Source: Diphasiastrum complanatum (taxonomy: Eukaryota; Streptophyta; Lycopodiopsida; Lycopodiales; Lycopodiaceae). From it: DNA of 64,000 nucleotides. Shown here one piece after another: positions 36,717 through 47,310 of this stretch. The stretch is taken from the NCBI GenBank assembly GCA_029204225.1, contig CM055107.1, positions 6,608,873-6,672,872 on the forward strand. The letters run 5' to 3'. How positions within the stretch are numbered: the first letter of the stretch is position 1; each line of letters starts with the position of its first letter. The position numbers and the translations under genes are program-made. The notes under the pieces are model-generated. The model was not told the DNA's origin. It did no database searches and saw nothing but the letters and a program-made list of their open reading frames with translations.

Positions 36717-37341
36717 TAGCTTACCACGACTAGACCAGATATATGCTATGTTGTTGGCATTGTAAGTTAGTTTATGGTAGCACCTACGGAAACGCATTGG
36801 AAGGCAGCTAAGCGCATTTTGTGTTATGTGAAAGGCACTAGCTCCAAAAGTAGTCTTTTGATCCGTAAAACTTCCTTTGTTGTGGTTATAAGAGCATGAT
36901 GGTTTACCTGAGTTGTGTGGCTATGTGGATGCGGATTGGGGAGGTGACTATGATGATTCTAGATCCACCACAGGGTATGTATTTCAGTTTTGTGGTAGTT
37001 GTTTTTTCTGGTCTAGTAAGAGGCAAAGTACAATTGCTCTATCCACCACAGAAGCAGAGTATAAGGCAATTTGTAGTGCAGCACATGAAGCTATATGGTT
37101 GAGACAAATCTTGGAAAAAGTTGACATGAAGCAAAAAAATCCCACAACATTACATAGCGACAATCAGAGTGACATTCAGCTAGCAAAGAATCCAGTGTTC
37201 CATGTGAGAACCAAACACATTGAGATTCAATATCACTTTATATGTGAGAGGCTGCTGAGTCGTGAAATTCATGTTGTTCATTGTAGTACAGAAGAAGAAC
37301 TAGCTGATATTTTCACTAGGCCACTTGTTGGAGAAAAGTTT
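36717..37341 (+). pseudogene. Copia RNase H (F), interrupted
   Basis: After a TAG at 36717-36719 the RNase H region continues: LTTTRPDICYVVGIV, then a non-homologous segment of about 55 bp (36838-36892), then CGYVDADWGGD, STTEAEYKAICSA, HSDNQSDIQLAKN and RTKHIEIQYHFICE. It is cut at 37341 by the LTR of element E. Confidence 0.88.
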
Positions 37342-38168
37342 TGTTGAATTTCACACGTGTGGACTGTCCACTACATGTACTTGTGATCTCCTAAGGTGTG
37401 TAGATGCACCAAGATCAAGACTAGATTGAGATTCAAGATCAATCTTAGATCCTATGGCAAAAACACACTACTACATGCATTCAATCACTTCCAACTCTCA
37501 CTCACACGTGTGGGAAGTATTAAAAAAATAATCTAAGTAAAAACAAGCTGCTCTCCTCGGGTAGAGAGAGAAAATACATCATGAGCTCTCGGGTAGAGAG
37601 AGAAAGCTAGAAATCCAATAACTCACAAAATCCATGAAATCACCAAATCAATTAGATCCAAAATGAGGAGTACAATGATACTAATAGATTCATGAGCTAC
37701 CACTATGCTTAACTATGATTGGATCACACTTTTCCGTCTCTTAATCCTATTGGACCATTGATCCATGCACCTCTAAATTCTATTGGACTATATTCAAGCA
37801 CACCTCAATTTCCTATTGGACCTCACAAGGTTCCACCTCTAAATCCTATTGGACCTCTTAAACTTCATCAAACAAAAGCATTACACTTGTCTACACTCTA
37901 ATTGGCACAAGTTTGGCCTCCTACTCTATTTTGGCTCAATAGTGGCATTACAAGTGGAAATGGATAATTTACCATATATGCCAAATTTGATCCTATCAAC
38001 ATCCTACACCTAAATGCTTGACTATGAAATTCTATGAGACCCCTATATCAAACATTTCGATTTACTTTACAATTCTCCACACGTGGAAACATCCTCCACA
38101 CATGTGAGATTCACTTACAAACTTCTATCATAAAAAATACCAAGCTAGATTTTTGCCAATTTCTCACA
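37342..38168 (-). repeat. 3' LTR of element E
   Basis: On the minus strand it begins TGTGAGAAATTGGCAAAAAT after TTTTTTGAGGAG (polypurine tract, 38169-38180) and ends CAACA at 37342. It holds CACACGTGTG at 37352-37361 and 37503-37512, CCACACGTGG at 38078-38087 and CACACATGTG at 38097-38106. Inside, 37720-37870 carries several copies of a CCTATTGGACC phrase. Confidence 0.85.
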
Positions 38169-38277
38169 CTCCTCAAAAAATAGCTTGGAAAGGTACTAGA
38201 TCACTTGAGAAGTTTGTAAATCTTTTTGAGTGGATCCTTTGGTATGCATAAGAAGTGAAGATCAGCCAAGGGATCCA

Positions 38278-38469
38278 TCATAGCAGCACCCTCACCATAT
38301 CCATGATAAGATATCTTTGGTAGAGATCTCTTGCCAATGCCTTTGAAGAGTGCTCCACCAATATGCCACTATTATCATGGGCTTCCTCCATGCTTGATGA
38401 TGATATTTGCCTTGAAAGTTCCACTTGCATGATGGATGCACCATAAATAGAGAAATCTAAGGCTTCCAA
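38278..38469 (-). CDS. Small frame following the E polyprotein
   Basis: A 63-codon frame (MEALDFSIYGASIMQVELSR...) overlaps the end of the long frame and stops near the polypurine tract. No motif is visible. It may be the continuation of the polyprotein after a 1-nt change. Confidence 0.3.
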   Translation of the reverse strand: MEALDFSIYGASIMQVELSRQISSSSMEEAHDNSGILVEHSSKALARDLYQRYLIMDMVRVLL

Positions 38470-40541
38470 GCCTCATAAGGATCATGGAGATCAAGATCAT
38501 AAAATGTGAAACAATGACGATTATCAAGATTATGCTTTCTAGCTTGCCTAGTCCACATACAATGAACTATATCCATGATGGATCTAATCTTGATATCAAA
38601 GACTATCTTGATCTTTTTTAGGCTAGTTACTCTCTCAAGGATGTAAGTGTCCACTTTGGATGCTTCACTTAATCTCAAGAGGAGTTTACAATTTGCCTCA
38701 AAACATGTGAAAACATGATTTTCAAAAAAGTGAGAACCAAGCTCAATCTTGTTCTTACTAAAACCAAGAGCATACTTTTGACAATACAATATCTTGCTTT
38801 CAAAAAGTATTGGAAACACATCTAAGTCAATAATGACAAGAAACATGTCCATACCATAAGCATCATACAAAACTAGTATAGCTTTTCTTGAACTTTGAGA
38901 TCCAAAAAATTCAATGAAGCAAAATAGCATTTTAAGCAAAGAAAGAGAAGCATATATGAATGTGTTGTAGTAGATACAACATGAAAGATGCCCCTCTGTG
39001 CCATGTAAGGTGATCCATAAAGACTCGGCCATGCATCTTGAAGATCTTCTTGAAATCATATGAAGAAGAAACTCCTCCTCACACATTGGCCCCATCGTAA
39101 CTTGAATACCTTCAAAAAGGATAACTTGTAATGCTTCTTGAGAAGCCTTGATCTCGGCCACTTCCAAGATTGAATCTTCATGCAATGTGACATCTCTATT
39201 CACAATCACTTTTGAAATAGAGAGTGTAAAGACACTAAAGGCCTCCTTGATGGATGAGTATCCAATCATGATCCATGAGCTTGGATCATCCTTCCTTCTT
39301 GTTTCCAAGGGAATATGTGCAAAGCAAGCACTACCAAGTTCACTAAGGTGATCAACCTTAGGCTTCATCTTGAATAAAACTTCATATGGTGCTATTCCTT
39401 CAAGAGCTCCAATACTCCTCAAAGCTTTGATCTTCAATGAGAATTTCTTCTCAACATATGCTTTGAATAATAAGGAATAATCATACACCATAATACTTGA
39501 AGAGAGAAGATATGTGCATCTTGTGTGATCATCCTCCTTTGAAATATTGGACATATAAGAAACATCAAGAGAGTTTGCACTCTCACTTGGATCCAATTTG
39601 TAGATGCCTTCAAATCTTGATCCATATGCAAGGATCTCACCATCCTTCTTAATCACACAATTGTCAATATTGAAATTGACATCAAAGCCACTATCAAGAA
39701 GTTGGCCAACACTTAAGATGTTCTTTGTGAGCTTTGGGACAAAAAGAACATTGTTGAGAAAGAGATCTTTAGAAGATGCAAGTTTCAAGGAAATAATCCC
39801 TACTCCTTCAATATTGCACTCATGCTTACTTGCAAAGTATATGGTCTTCTTGACTAAATCATAAGGCATAATAGATGAAAAAAAGTGCTTGGAGCCACAC
39901 ATATGTGAAGATGCTCCACTATCAATATACCATGAGTCTTCCTTGTTGAAGGTGGAAGAGGAGAAGCTTGATGCCATAAGAGAGCCTTCTTCATCACTTG
40001 CAATATAGTCTTCTTTCTCATTGGTGATGTTGGCTTGATTGAGTTGATTCTTCTTCTTGAAGCAATTGGTGGCATAATGGCCTTTCTTGCCACAATAAAA
40101 ACACTTGATCTTCTTCTTCTTGAGATTTGAAGTAGAAGCATGAGAGGTATCTTCCTCCTCTCCATCTTGGTCTTTAGCTTTGTCATTAGAGAAGTGATGA
40201 TGTTGCTTCTTACTCCTCTCTTTGTGCTTGGCAAATAGAACTTTGCCATCATCATGATTGAGTGATAGCTTGTCCATCCTCAAGAGTTTGTACTCTTGTC
40301 TTGATTCTTCAGAAATAAGCACACTTTGAAGGGCCTCCAAACTTGGTAGCTCCTCCTTAATAGCATAGGATTGGACAAGGTTGTCATATTCATCTCTCAA
40401 GCCATTGAGAATGACTTGGACTAGCTCACTTTGATTGATTGAGTCACCAATACATGCAAGCTCCCTATGAATATCCTTGACTCTCAAAACATAATTAGAT
40501 GCACTCTCATCACTCTTTTGACTACTTTGGAAGCATGGCAA
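38457..40541 (-). CDS. Gag-protease-pol-remnant polyprotein (element E), 694 codons open
   Basis: A long open frame starts within gag. The order is gag C-terminal half (YVLRVKDIHRELACIGDSIN), intact zinc knuckle CFYCGKKGHYATNC, and protease with intact WYIDSGASSHM. Then comes pre-integrase (NILSVGQLLDSGFDVNF) and a shortened integrase tail (APYEVLFKMKPKVDHL, FAHIPLETRRKDD). About 240 residues follow without RT or RNase H motifs, rich in aromatic residues (ILVLYDAYGMDMFLVIIDLD, HCFTFYDLDLHDPYEAW). The D,D,E core is missing. The first Met lies at the truncation, so the native start is lost. The absence of stops over 2 kb in an otherwise decaying region is unusual. Confidence 0.85.
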   Translation of the reverse strand: MPCFQSSQKSDESASNYVLRVKDIHRELACIGDSINQSELVQVILNGLRDEYDNLVQSYAIKEELPSLEALQSVLISEESRQEYKLLRMDKLSLNHDDGKVLFAKHKERSKKQHHHFSNDKAKDQDGEEEDTSHASTSNLKKKKIKCFYCGKKGHYATNCFKKKNQLNQANITNEKEDYIASDEEGSLMASSFSSSTFNKEDSWYIDSGASSHMCGSKHFFSSIMPYDLVKKTIYFASKHECNIEGVGIISLKLASSKDLFLNNVLFVPKLTKNILSVGQLLDSGFDVNFNIDNCVIKKDGEILAYGSRFEGIYKLDPSESANSLDVSYMSNISKEDDHTRCTYLLSSSIMVYDYSLLFKAYVEKKFSLKIKALRSIGALEGIAPYEVLFKMKPKVDHLSELGSACFAHIPLETRRKDDPSSWIMIGYSSIKEAFSVFTLSISKVIVNRDVTLHEDSILEVAEIKASQEALQVILFEGIQVTMGPMCEEEFLLHMISRRSSRCMAESLWITLHGTEGHLSCCIYYNTFIYASLSLLKMLFCFIEFFGSQSSRKAILVLYDAYGMDMFLVIIDLDVFPILFESKILYCQKYALGFSKNKIELGSHFFENHVFTCFEANCKLLLRLSEASKVDTYILERVTSLKKIKIVFDIKIRSIMDIVHCMWTRQARKHNLDNRHCFTFYDLDLHDPYEAWKP

Positions 40542-40612
40542 TCAGTAAGGCAGATTTCAAACGGTCAACAGACAATTTTCAAATAGCCTACGGAACTCTA
40601 AAATGGACAAGA
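40537..40612 (-). repeat. Inverted partner of 34558-34640
   Basis: See the left partner. The homology begins at the first base outside element E, which marks a rearrangement or insertion boundary. Confidence 0.85.
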
Positions 40613-42700
40613 GATCATGCGTGTAAGCTCTGGCTTTCGAGATACCAATAGGACATACAAGCTTGACTTGTGAATAAGCTGAGATTCACTTAACAAGTGA
40701 GGTAAAACAGGGTTAGACTTTCAATAAACGCCTAAACTTCCTTTCGGAACCATTTGCATAGGCTTCGGGAATACTTGCTACTAGTGGTGATATGGCCTGC
40801 AATTAGACCATGAGGACAGTATAGAGTTTCACAAGTTCAGAGTCATGAAGATCTCCAAAACCATGAGCTGGAGTCTTTCACAAACACCGTAGCACCAGAC
40901 TTCAATAAGTGGAAGCCGGACATCGATGGACAAATCTTAATTTGGGATAATGGCACGATCAATGAGATTCAACGCATAATATATTTCAAGTTAGGGCTAA
41001 TGGTATAAGCCATCAACTTCACTGTGCGATCTTAAGCTGGTGTTGGCTAAACATAGATGGTGTGCATATGAATTAGGATGAATGCATAGACACCACTCCG
41101 TGTTCACATAATTTCAGATCATCCTTTGTGGCTTGACTTGGAACAAATGGCAAATACAATTTCAATGCCCCATTTACCTATTTCATATAAGCAGTTTCAA
41201 TATTAGGGTTTTGAAGCAAAGACAAATGGATCACTGATTCCACACAACACAACGTTCAAAAAGGGGCCTTCAAATTGGCAATAAATGGGGCTAGGAGATT
41301 TTTCACCAAATGGTGATCAAACACGCACCGGGAGTTAGGGTTCACAAACAACCCATGATATCCACGGGTAGCGAGCCAGAGGTTGAGAAGGGATCAACCA
41401 CCAAATGGTTGGAGTAGGATCATTGTTGGAAATCCACAGGCATGAATCTACAGGGCACGGAGCGTTGCCAGAGAAGGAAGTGGTAGTAGGGAAACCATGC
41501 TAAGGAGGGAGGGTCAACAGGCCACAGGCGGAGGCTGGTCACGGACCAAAGAGGAGGAGAAAAAGGTCCGTTGGGAGTGCTAGGCAGGATCGCGAAGAGG
41601 GCTGAACGCAGACAGGCTGAAAGAGGGTTAGAATGCAAGTAAGGAAGTCGCTGGAACAGGGTCAGGAAAGAGGAGGAGGTATAAGTCGCAAGCAATGTAG
41701 CGAGGGGGGAGCGTACCACCGTAGGCAGGCAGATCCATGGGCATCTAAACGGACAGGTGCGGGAGAGCGGGCTAGGTAGGGCACGCTATTAGAAATCCAC
41801 AGGCAGAAGAGAGAGGCAGAGTCACTGGCAGCCGCGGTTAGCGGCTACAGGCAGGAACGCAGGTAAGGCAGATGTTCTCCTGTGGATTTTGTGTAAGCAC
41901 GAAGGATGATAATCCACCAAAATCCAGAATCAACTGGAGCAACTCTTCCAATAGCATTCAACTTCATACTAGGGACGACAACATGCTTACGTCCTCAGAT
42001 TCAGACTTGGTTGCTGCCTTTCCAACATAAATCAGTTGCAACAGAGGTTCACGCTTTGCAATATCAGGGACGACTAAAACCTATCTCCAACACCTACTCC
42101 GAACAGAGAAAAGACTTCAATGCATACATGCAGGACGTGACAGTAGCACCAGACTATGCACATAAGACTCAATAGAAGATCGAATCACAACAGTGGGGCT
42201 CCTCCATAATAGCACCAATGATGCCTATGATCATTTCAGACAGCAGGTGTTAAAGGGCAACGCGCTACATCGAAATTCTAGTGACTAAGGTGTGTGGCAG
42301 CAGCGCACTCAGATCTGCCTTCAAACTTTCAATAAAAGGTTGCGATAGGGGGAAGACCCTTCTCGACACCATCGTGCTCTCCCGGTGACTACTTTGTGAC
42401 TACTTTGCTGCAAGACAATATTTTTTAGGCTAGAAATACTTTTTAATTATCACATATAAAGAACATCAATCAAACATCTGTCATTCTGTCCACAGAACTT
42501 AGGCAAAAGAGACTATGTGCAAGCATTGCAAGCATTCATCTGCAGAGCATAACGAAACCAAGAACCATAAGTGCTTAACAAGCAAAGAAGAGCAAAGTGC
42601 CCACAACTTCACAGGCCTGCAGTAACAATGTTAGAGGTAGTAATCTGACTTGCAACCTCTCAAAATCTACAACCAAATGGTAGAGATGGCAGAAGAAACA
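40613..42700. other. Unrecognised 2.1-kb stretch
   Basis: No family-like coding frame on either strand. The minus-strand frame 41719-41420 and the plus frame 41906-42175 are short and motif-free. Composition around 41400-41900 is more G+C-rich than the surroundings. It could be a retroelement leader or unrelated intergenic DNA. Confidence 0.4.
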
Positions 42701-42966
42701 ATTCACAAATCCACAAATAGTGGTAACACAATGCTAAAGGCTGAAAAACAGATCAATAGCAATGAAAATGAACATAATTTAAAGTAAAGATCTAACAAAG
42801 AAATTAGAGTGGAAGGCACCATGGAAGGCACCAGGCAGATCAGCCTCTTCTCCTTTCCTCCTCCTTGTCTCTCTGAATTGAGCACAAATTGGAAGTGGAA
42901 GAGATGGGAGGCACCAAGCAAAACAACTTCTACTCCTTCCATTTCTCTCCAAGTTTCTCCACACAA

Positions 42967-42968
<2 letters not shown>

Positions 42969-43022
<54 letters not shown>

Positions 43023-43181
43023 AGAAGATGACAATGAGAATGGGAATGCTGTCCCACACCCCTCCATTACATATGGGCTCAATGGGCTCTCTCTCTCTCT
43101 CTCTCTCTCTCTCCAAGAAGATGACAATGAGAATGGGAATGCTGTCCCACACCCCTCCATTACATATGGGCTCAATGGGCT
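42969..43181 (+). repeat. (TC)n and a 68-bp unit duplicated in tandem
   Basis: (TC)n at 42969-43020 is followed by a 68-bp unit (43021-43088), a second (TC)n, then an identical copy of the unit (43114-43181). The copies show no difference by eye, so the duplication is recent or maintained. Copying the array with its flank by slippage or unequal exchange is the likely cause. Confidence 0.93.
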
Positions 43182-43691
43182 GGAGGTGCACTCCTTTAAG
43201 AAATGAGACATCTCCTTATGGCTTTTTCAAAAATTGACTCTAAAAATAGGGCATTGGCCCAAATTCGTTTTTAAGCACATACCTTGGCCTCAACTAGCAA
43301 TTTCAAAGTCAAGTTGGGCCCTGTTTATGGTTTCAATTTTTATGGGCTCACGGCCAAGTTTTTAATTACTAGAACTATATTACAAAAATACTTGGCACTT
43401 CCTAGTCTTGACAAACCTGGAAACTAGGGGCATAGGCTGCATAAATGAAATTTTCACACAACGTAAATTAACAAATGAACAGTATTTTAATAGCAGTGCA
43501 ACCGGCCATTATGGGCCATTTACGCGTTGTTTTTTAACAGTTCTGTGTCAGCGTAATAGCGCACGACGACGACTTTTCTTCAAAATCAGTTTGAAAAAGG
43601 AGCCTTTTTCCCCGCAAACAGTGGCGACATTCACGAATAAAGAATGATCCCCATTCTTCGAACTCAGAATCTCTGGTTACACAAAGACCAA

Positions 43692-43811
43692 TGGACCAGC
43701 CAATAGCATCCTAGGCTGACCCAAAAGCCATACAACAACATGTCTTCAAGATAAGCAGCAACAAATTACCCCCCTGGACCGGCCAATAGCATCCTAGGCC
43801 GACCCAAAAGG
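43692..43811 (+). repeat. 34-bp direct repeat
   Basis: A unit starting GACCRGCCAATAGCATCC and ending CGACCCAAAAG appears at about 43692-43725 and 43777-43811 with two or three differences. The rest of 43182-44328 shows no gene. Confidence 0.7.
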
Positions 43812-44375
43812 GTTCCAATCAACATCAGATCTTCATGAAAAACAACATCTCAGGTCCTGCATACAAGGCTTGACAATACTGTAACACAATCAAATCACAA
43901 CTAGTAGCTTAGTTCATTTTCAATCATCATCTAAAGTTCTAGTGCCTTATCCATTGGGCTATGGAGTCCGGTCACTGAATTATCATAGAGTTTCAAATTT
44001 TCACATATCAAAAAGTGTTCAAAAAGTGCCAGGTGCTAAACTTTTGCAAAACCAATACGATCGTTGGTTACCTCACGTTGTGGAATTACTGGCTGGTTAT
44101 AGTAGTAAGTTATACTACTAGTAACGTGTAGGGTTGATTCATTGTTTCCAACCCTTAGAGGCAGGATGAACTCCTAGGTCAAAACTTCTATTTCGCTCTT
44201 GGATTCCATTCCCAGACATCTTTAGCTAGGGAGTTAGAGTTCAATGTTGCCATAATAGGATCTTTAAGTGTCACACCATGGTCTTGACTCCTACTACACT
44301 AAGAGTCATCAACTAACATATCAGAAACATGATTCTAGACAGATTTGACGTCTCGAACTGCTCCTTTAGCACATC

Positions 44376-44672
44376 TCATGCCTGTCTGTGTGTAACAGCA
44401 TCACAAATGTGGGTAATGATGTGATCCTTCACTGACAAGTTAATGAAGGTCAAAGCTTTCCTTATCTTTTTGTCGAACACTTTGATATCTGCTTCATTTG
44501 GCGGCCTTCTCTCATCACCTGTGACGACTTCCCACACGTCTTTCTCCATCAATATGTTGTTCATTTTGAATTTCCACACTGCATAATTGGAAATCCCGTC
44601 CAATTTGCTATTTTCACTCAAAATGGACTCTCCCATGTTTGTTATCGCAAAATTGCTTGAAACTTCTGTCAT
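44376..44672 (-). pseudogene. Copia gag N-terminus (element G)
   Basis: Contains NMGESILSENSKLDGISNYA, WKFKMNNILMEKDVWEVVTG and LSVKDHIITHICDAVTHRQA, nearly the same as element B gag. It starts slightly upstream of the B start (MTEVSSNFAI). A TGA ends the frame at 44376, and matching sequence continues only to about 44329. Confidence 0.88.
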
Positions 44673-44689
44673 AGGCTAAAAAACAGTAT

Positions 44690-45944
44690 GCCGAGGCCAA
44701 CTGTGATGTCAGAAGTTGAAAATAATGACCTGCACTTTTTTCCTTACCAGGCCACTTGTCGCTTTTCCACCTATTTGAAAGCCAAATTGGCGTCGCCTTC
44801 CAAAATGCATGCGCACTTAGTCGTCAACTCCCAACTACGTGCCCAGTGGAATGGTGAAATCACTTTTGGCACACTCCAAACACGTTCTCTGCTGCAATCA
44901 CTCTGTTTTGTTGTACCGTACTTGCAAGTACAGTCCGAGTGCCCTTCATTTGGAGGTTATAGCCTTTCGTTTGGGTCAAAACGGACAAAGGACCCAAAAA
45001 TAGAGATTTTCCTTGTTTTTGAACTGTTTCTTCACCTTGAAGAAACTTCACACTTCACTTGTGAAGGGACCCAACTCCCATTTCAGTTGAAAATTTTTAA
45101 TGAAGTTGAAGGCCAGAATGCACTTCAAGTCCCTTCAGGACCTTTTCCACTTCATCTAATGGCTGATAGCAATCCAACGACCCACATTTCACCACAAGAA
45201 ACTTATCTTTACCATTGATTATCTTGTATCTGGATCCGATGATCTAGACTTTGTTTGGGCATTAAACCACATCCTTGGAGCCGCGACACACTCACATACA
45301 CTGAGTCGCCACTCTCCTTCACCTCACACGATCTGTCTACGGGCTCTTCACGACCTCTCCTCCTCTTTCATCCAAGGTTTTTGGATATGGCTGCCACTTT
45401 CAGATTTATCACGTTTCCTTACCAGCTCGTAGCTGCACATGGCCACTTCAGATCCTATAAAACTGATCAGGGCGCCCTCCTCTGAATTTTCACAGCTTCC
45501 AAAACGATTTAGAATGGAGAGAAATCCGCTTTCTTGAGCTTTCAAACCCTAGGCCAGGGTTTTTCTCAGAAAACTACACTTGGCTTCCTATTCATAGTCT
45601 TCTGACAGACTTATCCTCTTCCTCTGAGGTCGCCCTACTACTGGAAAGCTGATGCTTCAATCTGTTTGTCAAACGGTGTCCAATTGAATGCACACTGACT
45701 GCAAACACCAAGTAGCCTTCCTTCGGAATTTCACAATTCCGTTTGCTGAGGTTCTGATTCAGCCGACAACTCTCATCTCTGAATCCTCACACAATCTCAA
45801 GCTCAGCAAGCTACTATGTGCTAAACTCTCTGCACCAGTGTTTCTCCTTCCGTCTTCAACACACCGAGAACCTCGAACTCTCAGAAGACAGTTCTCTCGA
45901 AGCTCTCTTCAACGACGATGCTGTACTGTGTACACTCCCTGTAC
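44690..45944 (-). other. Leader of element G
   Basis: The reverse complement of the 1.3-kb leader of element B, without gene content. The 176-codon plus-strand frame at 44688-45218 is antisense to this leader and shows no motif. Confidence 0.75.
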
Positions 45945-45957
45945 GGCTCTGGTACCA
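45945..45957 (-). other. Primer-binding site of element G
   Basis: Reads TGGTACCAGAGCC on the minus strand, one change from the element B site. Confidence 0.85.
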
Positions 45958-46215
45958 ACTTAGAATTTGCTTCGAACAGGGAGATAGATCATGCTACACA
46001 GTAACACAGACAGAAAATACTCTCCACAGCAAGCTCACATAGCAACTGTATTTTTCAAAATGAAATTACACTGTACAGGCAAACCTAGCATGACCCAGGT
46101 TGTCATTGGCGGGACGCGTGTCCCATCGACTTACCTCGTGGCGAGGCCAACTGATTCTTATCAACTGATAGGACCCACAGTACAGTAGCAAAATGATTCT
46201 ACTTTAATTCTAACT
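45958..46215 (-). repeat. 5' LTR of element G
   Basis: A 258-bp copy of the B-family LTR with the same AGTTAG start and CTAAGT end, so the unusual termini are a family trait. It is about 16 bp shorter through internal deletions. Confidence 0.88.
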
Positions 46216-46238
46216 CTATGATCAAAGCTCTTGTACTT

Positions 46239-46251
46239 GGATTTGATACCA
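46239..46251 (-). other. Primer-binding site following a 3' LTR (element K)
   Basis: Minus strand reads TGGTATCAAATCC directly after the LTR end at 46252, then AAGTACAAGAGC as in the element C leader. Element G interrupts the leader about 24 bp later. Confidence 0.75.
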
Positions 46252-47153
46252 TGTGAAGTACAGTACTTTGGGGACCAAAAATGGATCTTAAATGATCCAC
46301 AAGAGTTATTATGTGCTTTCCTACCAATCTATCAGAAAACTACTTACCAAAAAATTGATCTAGATTGGCAGCTTCACACACAACAAGCAGTGATAATGGA
46401 AATACAGATCATAGACACAAATCCGAGTTGGCACGTGTGTACTACAGGCTATAGTACAACCTACAAACCGAGTTTGAAGTGTTCAAAGTGTTGGTTTCAT
46501 TTGGATCATAAAAAACCAGTGTACATGAGAGTAGAAACTCGAATTGCCAATGTGCTCCAAAAATAATCTATCTTCTCAATATGGAGAGATGGAATACACA
46601 GCAAAACTCACTTCCTTTGCTAAGTTAGGTGAATTTCCAGCATGTAATAAGGAAGTAGACTCAAATTTCTTGCCCTAAAATGAAACCCTAGCCTAGATCC
46701 TAGAGTCATGCTTGGTAGGCGCATGGTTGGTATAAATCTCATCACAAATCAAGGTCTAGATCCTACAAAGTAGGAATCACTACCAAATGGACACAACCAC
46801 TCCTCTTGACTCGAGCTAACCTACATTAGGTGTAGATTGCCATGTGGCACTTTGGCCATACAAGCGTCAAACAAAAAATATAGGCAAAATGTACAATATT
46901 CTACATGGCTAGATTTGCCAATATAGAAACCCTAGCATTAATGTGGACTAGAAACCATTGTCTCAACATTCAAACTTGAATCTCCAAAACTCGTGTACTA
47001 CAATATCCCACACTTTCAAAAAGTGTTTATTCAAGTGCTTTTAGACTAATATAACTTTGAAAAGTCAAACTTCAAGTCTAATATGAAAATTAGTCTCAAT
47101 TGCCAAATATACAAATATGACCAAAATAGCAAAACTAGTTGAAATTTCTCACA
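46252..47153 (-). repeat. Copia LTR (element K), flanked by RNase H and a primer site
   Basis: A 902-bp LTR related to those of C and of 59.9-60.5 kb. It starts TGTGAGAAATTTC after a polypurine tract (GAAGAGGGAG) and ends ACTTCACA. It carries the dyad GTACTACAGGCTATAGTAC (46439-46457) next to GCACGTGTGT. The upstream side is RNase H (3' LTR context), the downstream side a primer site (5' LTR context). Confidence 0.82.
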
Positions 47154-47310
47154 CTCCCTCTTCAACTAGTTTTTTCATAGACTTTGAGAACACTCCAAGT
47201 GAAGTCCTATGCTTCATAAACAAGTCCTTTCCCAATACTTTGGTAAAGATATCAGCTACACATTCCTTTGAAGAAACATGTTCACGCTCCACCTCCTTTG
47301 CCAAGATTTA
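47154..47310 (-). pseudogene. Copia RNase H C-terminus (element K)
   Basis: Minus-strand translation gives AKEVEREHVSSKECVADIFTKVLGKDLFMKHRTSLGV, shown here only as its key blocks VSSKECVADIFTK and GKDLFMK. It leads into a polypurine tract and the LTR. Everything upstream is lost. Confidence 0.8.

Larger units (their letters stand above)
34955..37341 (+). mobile_element. Copia fragment F (B family), both ends missing
   Basis: Similarity to element B begins in the integrase core (TCTAATGACTTCAATG, B about 8937) and ends within the RNase H C-terminus (B about 11297). LTRs, gag and protease are absent. At 36838-36892 a foreign segment replaces about 20 bp of the RNase H region. The right end meets the LTR terminus of element E exactly, so E probably inserted into F. 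Confidence 0.9.
37342..40536 (-). mobile_element. Copia element E, 5' truncated, no RT motifs
   Basis: Minus-strand element with a truncated gag at its 5' side (40536), one long gag-protease-pol-remnant frame, a polypurine tract and an 827-bp 3' LTR ending at 37342. The 5' LTR, primer site and gag N-terminus are gone. The LTR start (TGTGAGAAATTGGC) and polypurine tract resemble those of element C, so both probably belong to one lineage that lacks RT. Confidence 0.88.
44329..46215 (-). mobile_element. Copia element G (B family), 5' part only
   Basis: Minus-strand order is LTR, primer site, long leader, gag N-terminus; similarity to element B stops inside gag at about 44329. The outer flank of the LTR is CTATG followed by ATCA, close to the element B right flank (CTATGATCA). 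The 3' part is missing. Confidence 0.9.

Noticed and set aside
44688-45218. 176-codon plus-strand frame
   Set aside because: Antisense to the untranslated leader of element G; the matching region of element B does not preserve it as a recognisable protein.
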